A stretch of 10,770 bases of DNA from Bacillota bacterium (lineage in GTDB: Bacteria; Bacillota; Clostridia; Lachnospirales; Lachnospiraceae), in contig JAEYRR010000150.1 in NCBI GenBank assembly GCA_023435505.1, positions 1 to 10,770 of the forward strand, read 5' to 3'. Position numbers and translations under genes: made by a program. Shown piece by piece: positions 7,045 through 10,770 of this stretch (position 1 is the stretch's first letter; each line of letters begins with the position of its first letter). The notes beneath the pieces are model-generated. The model was given only the letters and a program-made list of their open reading frames with translations. It made no database searches and had not been told where the DNA came from.

Positions 7045-7614
7045 TTGGAAATAAATAAAATAAAAGCAGCGATTGAAGCTATTTTGTTTTCCTTAGGGGA
7101 ATCAGTTGAATTAGCCCGAATTGCAAAAACGATAGAACATGATGAAGAAACCACAAAACGGATTTTAGATAGCATGATGTATGAATATAGAAGTGAAAGC
7201 AGAGGAATTCAGATTATAGAACTGGATGGTTCCTATCAGCTTTGTACGAAGGAAGAGATGTATGATATGTTGTTAAAGATCACCCATATTCCTAAAAAAT
7301 ATGTGCTGACAGATGTGCAGCTAGAGACTCTTTCTATCATTGCCTATAAACAGCCCATTACAAAGAATTCTATAGAGGCAATCCGTGGGGTTAAGTGTGA
7401 TCATGTGGTAAATCGTCTGATAGAGTATAATCTGGTATGTGAGGTTGGGCGTTTGGATGCTCCCGGCCGTCCGATATTATTTGGTACTACAGAAGATTTT
7501 CTACGTTGTTTTGGAGTGACCTCCTTAGATAACCTTCCTACTTTAGATCAGGATCAGTTAAATGACTTTAAGCAGGAAGCAGAGGAAGAAGTTCAATTAA
7601 AACTTAATATTTAA
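7045..7614 (+). CDS. scpB: Segregation and condensation protein B, 189 aa, TTG start
   Basis: ScpB is a dimer of tandem winged-helix domains that binds the ScpA linker and regulates SMC ATPase and DNA loading. The first winged helix is about residues 5-75 (IKAAIEAILFSLGE at the start). The second is about 90-160, with the diagnostic TLSIIAYKQPITK (95-107), the EAIRGVKCD segment (111-119) and the GRLDAPGRPILFGTT block (135-149), ending in FGVTSLDNLP. The C-terminal tail is acidic. Start: TTG 7045 with AGGAGA at 7032-7037 spaced seven bases. The nearby ATG at 7038 hits a stop after six codons, so the TTG is required to keep the conserved N-terminus. A terminator follows ten bases after the stop. 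Confidence 0.96.
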   Translation: MEINKIKAAIEAILFSLGESVELARIAKTIEHDEETTKRILDSMMYEYRSESRGIQIIELDGSYQLCTKEEMYDMLLKITHIPKKYVLTDVQLETLSIIAYKQPITKNSIEAIRGVKCDHVVNRLIEYNLVCEVGRLDAPGRPILFGTTEDFLRCFGVTSLDNLPTLDQDQLNDFKQEAEEEVQLKLNI

Positions 7615-7623
7615 TATGATTGT

Positions 7624-7658
7624 AAAGGAATTGTACAGGTTTGTACGATTCCTTTTTT
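7624..7658 (+). terminator. Intrinsic terminator after scpB
   Basis: Arms 7624-7636 and 7643-7655 pair over 13 positions with one G-U wobble, around the six-base loop AGGTTT, and a run of six T (7653-7658) overlaps the 3' arm. It closes the M50-scpA-scpB unit and isolates the germination operon. Confidence 0.88.
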
Positions 7659-7714
7659 ATGTTTATGGTTATTTATTTACTTCTCCTTTATGTCATACCT
7701 TTCTCCATAAATAT

Positions 7715-7743
7715 TCATAAAATAAAACACATTGGATATACTA
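7715..7743 (+). promoter_or_regulatory. Candidate sigma-G (forespore) promoter of the germinant receptor operon
   Basis: TCATA at 7715-7719, a 17-base spacer, and TATACTA at 7737-7743 resemble the sigma-G boxes (GCATA and CATACTA). Transcription would start near 7750, just before the ribosome binding site AAGGTGA at 7760-7766. Receptor operons of the GerA family are known to be sigma-G dependent in Bacillus, which makes the match credible. Confidence 0.45.
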
Positions 7744-7770
7744 TGAAAATACTACGAATAAGGTGATGAG

Positions 7771-9303
7771 ATGAAAGCATACTACAATGAAGTGAATGAA
7801 ATCATAGCAACAATGAGCACTAGTTTAGATGAAAACATTGAAACAATGGATGAACTTTTTAAAGACTGTGCCGACATAGTAAAACGACGTTTTACAATTG
7901 GTGGAAAACATAAGGTGGATATCTACTTCCTATATATGGACAATATGATTAACAAAGAGCTGTTGGAGGAGGATACCTTACGCTATCTTCTATATAAAAT
8001 GGATAATCTGCCTGCTGAGAATCAGTTAGATTATATAAAAGCAAAGGGATTACGAAGTGCAGACGTTACAGAACTGGATACCGTGCAAAAGCTGGTAGAT
8101 GCTATTCTATCCGGTGATACCGCAATCATAATCGATGGTTGTAAGATTGCTTTAAAGATTTCCGTAAAAGGTTTTGCTAATCGTGGAGTTCCTAAAGCAG
8201 AAAACGAAGTCACGGTACGTGGCTCCAAAGAAAGTTTTAGTGAGTCACTGTTTATAAACCGTGTTCTGCTTCGAAAGAGAATCAAAGATACCAATCTTAA
8301 AATCAAGCAGATGAAGGTAGGTACCAGAACGAAGACAGACGTAGCGGTAGTCTATATGGATGGAATTGTAAAGCAAGAAATTGTAGATGATATAGTACAC
8401 AGAATAGAGAATTTTGTGATTGATGGTATTTTTGATTCTGGCATGTTAGAACAGCTAACAGAGCGAAATCACTATTCCCCATTTCCTGAATTCCAAGCTA
8501 CGGAACGACCTGATAAAGCAGCATCAGCATTAACAGAAGGCCGTGTATGCATCATTGTTGACAATTCACCTATGGTTTTATTACTTCCTACTACTCTAAA
8601 TTCCTTTTATCAAGCATCTGATGATTATTATAGTAGGTGGGAGATTGCAACCTTTTCTCGTATACTTCGTTATATTGCCTCATTTCTGGCAGTCGCTTTA
8701 CCTGGTTTATATATCGTAATTGTTAATTTTCAGTCCGAACTGATTTCAACCTCTCTGGCCTTATCCTTTGCTGCTGCCCGAGAGGGTGTTCCATTTTCAA
8801 TTTTACTGGAAGTCTTTGTCATGGAAATTGCCTTCGAACTTTTACTGGAAGCGGGTATAAGGCTACCTGGCCCTATGGGTAATACCATCGGCATTGTAGG
8901 AGGCTTAATCATTGGTGATGCAGCGGTTAATGCTAATCTGGCAAGTCCTATGGTGGTAATCGTTGTTGCACTCACTGCAATTGCGGCCTTTACAATTCCG
9001 AATGAGTCCTTTGCTGCGGCATTTCGGCTTGTTCGTTATTTAATTATCATATTATCCGCAATTTGGGGCTTATTAGGCTTTGTGATAGGTGTTGTTTTGC
9101 TACTCACACATTTATGTGGATTAAAAAGCTTTGGTATTCCATATCTAATGCCATTTGTTTCCTCTGGAGTTGTTGACAATAGTGATTATAAAGATGCCAT
9201 ACTCAAGATGCCGACTAATAAATTGACCTCAAGGCCAAGTTATACGAGATTGGATGCAAGAAAACGGCTCTTCTTTAAAGGCAAACAAGATAATAAAGAA
9301 TAG
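7771..9303 (+). CDS. gerKA: Spore germinant receptor A subunit (GerA/GerKA family), 510 aa
   Basis: This is the A subunit of an inner-spore-membrane nutrient receptor that triggers germination. The soluble N-terminal domain (about 20-290) contains RGSKESFSESLFINRVLLRKRI (149-171, a variant of the family 'RGPREGFTE' block) and EGRVCIIVDNSPMVLLLP (256-273). The membrane part (about 295-450) has the signatures LPGLYI, REGVPF, and then FELLLEAGIRLPGPMG (355-370) with GIVGGLIIGDAAV (374-386), followed by further hydrophobic segments and a basic C-terminal tail. Length is typical. AAGGTGA at 7760-7766 precedes the ATG by four bases. The B/C-subunit frame follows after 20 bases, so the order is A-B-C. 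It is probably expressed late in the forespore from the sigma-G-like promoter. The germinant cannot be predicted. The symbol gerKA is the generic family name, not proof of orthology to Bacillus gerK. Confidence 0.93.
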   Translation: MKAYYNEVNEIIATMSTSLDENIETMDELFKDCADIVKRRFTIGGKHKVDIYFLYMDNMINKELLEEDTLRYLLYKMDNLPAENQLDYIKAKGLRSADVTELDTVQKLVDAILSGDTAIIIDGCKIALKISVKGFANRGVPKAENEVTVRGSKESFSESLFINRVLLRKRIKDTNLKIKQMKVGTRTKTDVAVVYMDGIVKQEIVDDIVHRIENFVIDGIFDSGMLEQLTERNHYSPFPEFQATERPDKAASALTEGRVCIIVDNSPMVLLLPTTLNSFYQASDDYYSRWEIATFSRILRYIASFLAVALPGLYIVIVNFQSELISTSLALSFAAAREGVPFSILLEVFVMEIAFELLLEAGIRLPGPMGNTIGIVGGLIIGDAAVNANLASPMVVIVVALTAIAAFTIPNESFAAAFRLVRYLIIILSAIWGLLGFVIGVVLLLTHLCGLKSFGIPYLMPFVSSGVVDNSDYKDAILKMPTNKLTSRPSYTRLDARKRLFFKGKQDNKE

Positions 9304-9323
9304 ACGGAAGGACTAGGCTTACT

Positions 9324-10637
9324 ATGTATTCTAAGAATGAAAAAATCACATTACGACAATTAAAACGCCTTATCGTATTTGATTTATTTGGTGTGTTGTC
9401 TTTACTTGTACCATATGTCATATCCAGTAGTGCCGGATATGACGGCCTTGGTGCCTTTTTGATTGCTGTTGTACTTCTTTTTATTTATTTACTCATACTG
9501 ACTTTTTATTTAAAGCAGGTGGATGGACCATATCTGACATATGCCAAAGCAGCTGTAGGAAGATTTTTTGCAGTAATTGTCAGTATCCTTTATTTGATTA
9601 AATTCTTTTTTACTGCTGTGATTATCACTAAATTATTTGTCAATGTAATTACTTCAACTATATTATCTAATTACTCGGCATTATCGATCGCACTTCCTCT
9701 TATCGCAGTAGCAGGCTATATGGCCTATAAAGGAATTGAGGTACGGGCAAGATATTCGGAAGTGATGTATTATATTGTCTTATTACCAGTTCTCATACTC
9801 TTTCTTTTCACCATACAGGATGTGGATTTAGCTAATCTTACACCTGTCTTTGCAACCGATTTCAGAAAAATAGCAAACGCTGGCTTTTTGTTCTTCTTAC
9901 TGTTTAACCAATTGGAATTACTATTATTTATTAAGCCTTATGTAAAACCGAAAAAGCCGAAATCCTCTGTGGTCACAGGTATGTTCACTTATACTTTAAG
10001 AGGACTTATTATAATTGTTGTGTTATCTGTGCTGATATTTGGTTTGACAGTTGGTTTGTTAGGAACAGTTGCTTCCTCAAGATCCTTATGGTCTGCGGTA
10101 TATATCTATCAGTTGGCACATTTTCCATGGTCTTTGTTAAACCGTCAGGACTCCATCCTGATTGCCCTTTGGCTATTAAGTTCTTTTAGCATTTTAAGTG
10201 GCTTACTATACTATATGAGTCATATTACAAAGCATATTTTTGCAAAAAAATCAGGAAATTGTATATTGCCACTCCTTATGATCTTTATAATTTTAGCAGT
10301 GATTGCCCCTATGGATATTAATCTTTCTTTTGAGTATTTTATGAACTATATGATTTACATTGGGTTACCACAAAGCATTTTTCTTCCTCTTATCATTATA
10401 ACAGTTAAAAGATTAAGGCCAATAAAACGTAATGTTGGAAAAGCGGCAATTGTGACCATACTTCTTTTGATATCTGCCTGCGGATTAAGTGGTTGTGCCA
10501 AACAGACAGAGATAGAAGAACGTGATTTTGTACAAGTATTTGGTGTGGATTATATGAATGGACAATTTCTTGCTTATTATGCATTACCGGACCTTGCAGC
10601 AGAATCTGAACAGCCTTCAAATGATACAGAAAAATAA
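9324..10637 (+). CDS. gerKB: Spore germination permease (B subunit, GerKB family) running in frame into the C-subunit lipoprotein N-terminus, 437 aa to TAA
   Basis: Residues 1 to about 366 form a complete B subunit of the GerA-type receptor: an APC-superfamily-like permease with about ten hydrophobic helices and a family-typical start (KITLRQLKRLIVFDLFG). Usual family length is about 360-375 aa. Instead of stopping, the frame continues through a basic stretch (VKRLRPIKRNVGK, 361-373), a hydrophobic segment, a perfect lipobox L388-S-G-C391 and TEIEERDFVQVFGVDY, which is the N-terminus of a Ger(x)C lipoprotein. The frame then ends at TAA 10635-10637. The B and C subunits are therefore joined, or C starts internally at a non-ATG codon: GTG 10452 is the only common alternative start between the permease end and the lipobox, with a weak GGAA at 10437-10440. 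The upstream ribosome binding site GGAAGGA (9306-9312) is 11 bases from the ATG. Confidence 0.85.
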   Translation: MYSKNEKITLRQLKRLIVFDLFGVLSLLVPYVISSSAGYDGLGAFLIAVVLLFIYLLILTFYLKQVDGPYLTYAKAAVGRFFAVIVSILYLIKFFFTAVIITKLFVNVITSTILSNYSALSIALPLIAVAGYMAYKGIEVRARYSEVMYYIVLLPVLILFLFTIQDVDLANLTPVFATDFRKIANAGFLFFLLFNQLELLLFIKPYVKPKKPKSSVVTGMFTYTLRGLIIIVVLSVLIFGLTVGLLGTVASSRSLWSAVYIYQLAHFPWSLLNRQDSILIALWLLSSFSILSGLLYYMSHITKHIFAKKSGNCILPLLMIFIILAVIAPMDINLSFEYFMNYMIYIGLPQSIFLPLIIITVKRLRPIKRNVGKAAIVTILLLISACGLSGCAKQTEIEERDFVQVFGVDYMNGQFLAYYALPDLAAESEQPSNDTEK

Positions 10638-10770
10638 CTACGTAGTTTTCAAGGTGGTAATCTGTATGATATAGAAGAGCAATATAAAACAAGTTCTGAA
10701 AAACAATTGGACTACCGTCATCTTAAGGCAATTGTACTGGGCGAATATATAGCAAAGAACAATATAATGC
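10422..10770 (+). pseudogene. gerKC: Ger(x)C germinant receptor C-subunit region, interrupted by an in-frame TAA and cut by the window end
   Basis: The C subunit is normally a separate lipoprotein of about 370-400 aa on the outer face of the inner spore membrane. Here its signal (lipobox LSGC, Cys codon 10494-10496) and first strands (RDFVQVFGVDYMNGQF) are followed by ALPDLAAESEQPSNDTEK and then TAA at 10635-10637. The same frame continues without further stops to the edge as LRSFQGGNLYDIEEQYKTSS, with DYRHLKAIVLGEYIAKNNIM after it. 'H-L-K-x-I-V-L-G-E' is a hallmark of Ger(x)C proteins. One nonsense codon thus splits an otherwise intact reading frame. It may be a real inactivating mutation, a strain variant or a base-calling error next to an A-run (GAAAAATAAC). 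No dedicated ATG start exists: the codon aligned with the expected MKR- start is ATA (10422-10424). Confidence 0.72.

Noticed and set aside
8730..8975. Minus-strand 81-codon frame rich in Ser, Thr, Ile and Pro inside gerKA
   Set aside because: Its composition is what the reverse complement of a hydrophobic membrane segment gives, and it overlaps a conserved part of gerKA.
10651..10664. AAGGTGG followed by in-frame CTG as a restart site after the TAA
   Set aside because: CTG starts are rare and the four-base spacing is short. The nearby ATG at 10666 is out of frame and hits TAG after two codons. A restart would also lack a signal peptide.
1..10770. Defence system, prophage, transposon or CRISPR array
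   Set aside because: No direct-repeat array, transposase, integrase, phage structural gene or toxin-antitoxin pair was seen; all genes fit metabolism, envelope, chromosome segregation or sporulation.

Overview
The window reads as chromosomal DNA from a low-GC, endospore-forming member of the Clostridia. Lachnospiraceae/Lachnoclostridium-like is my best guess, by inference only. The basis is AT-rich sequence, strong AGGAGG-type ribosome binding sites, an IorAB/PaaK/ACT aryl-acid cluster typical of anaerobes, Firmicutes-type scpA-scpB, and a GerA-family spore germinant receptor operon. All recognisable genes lie on the + strand. I see no tRNA, rRNA, CRISPR array, insertion sequence or prophage, and no gene-free stretch over about 190 bases.

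Region 1 (1-2307) is the tail of an aryl-acid operon: the last 49 codons of indolepyruvate:ferredoxin oxidoreductase beta (iorB), a PaaK-type arylacetate-CoA ligase, a tandem ACT-domain protein and a 91-residue two-helix membrane protein. It closes with a strong intrinsic terminator. IOR and PaaK interconvert aryl pyruvates, arylacetyl-CoA and arylacetates, and the ACT protein probably senses an amino acid.

Region 2 (2355-4493) is envelope-related: a membrane-anchored protein with two bacterial Ig-like (BIG2-type) domains, then a secreted D-Ala-D-Ala carboxypeptidase (low-molecular-weight PBP) with a long Thr/Ser/acidic linker and an amphipathic C-terminal anchor. A hairpin without a clear U-tract follows.

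Region 3 (4518-7658) begins with a near-consensus sigma-A promoter (TTGACA, 17 bases, TATAGT) before a membrane-anchored YkuE-like metallophosphoesterase. Next come an M50 (site-2-protease-like) membrane protein whose zinc motif is degenerate (HEIPK instead of HExxH), scpA and scpB (kleisin and winged-helix partners of SMC condensin), and an intrinsic terminator.

Region 4 (7715-10770) is a spore germinant receptor operon behind a candidate sigma-G promoter: gerKA (A subunit), then an open frame in which the B-subunit permease runs without a stop into the lipoprotein signal and N-terminus of the C subunit. That frame meets TAA at 10635-10637, yet clear C-subunit sequence continues in the same frame to the window edge. 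The B-C fusion and the in-frame stop are the most unusual observations here. I found no convincing wholly new system.
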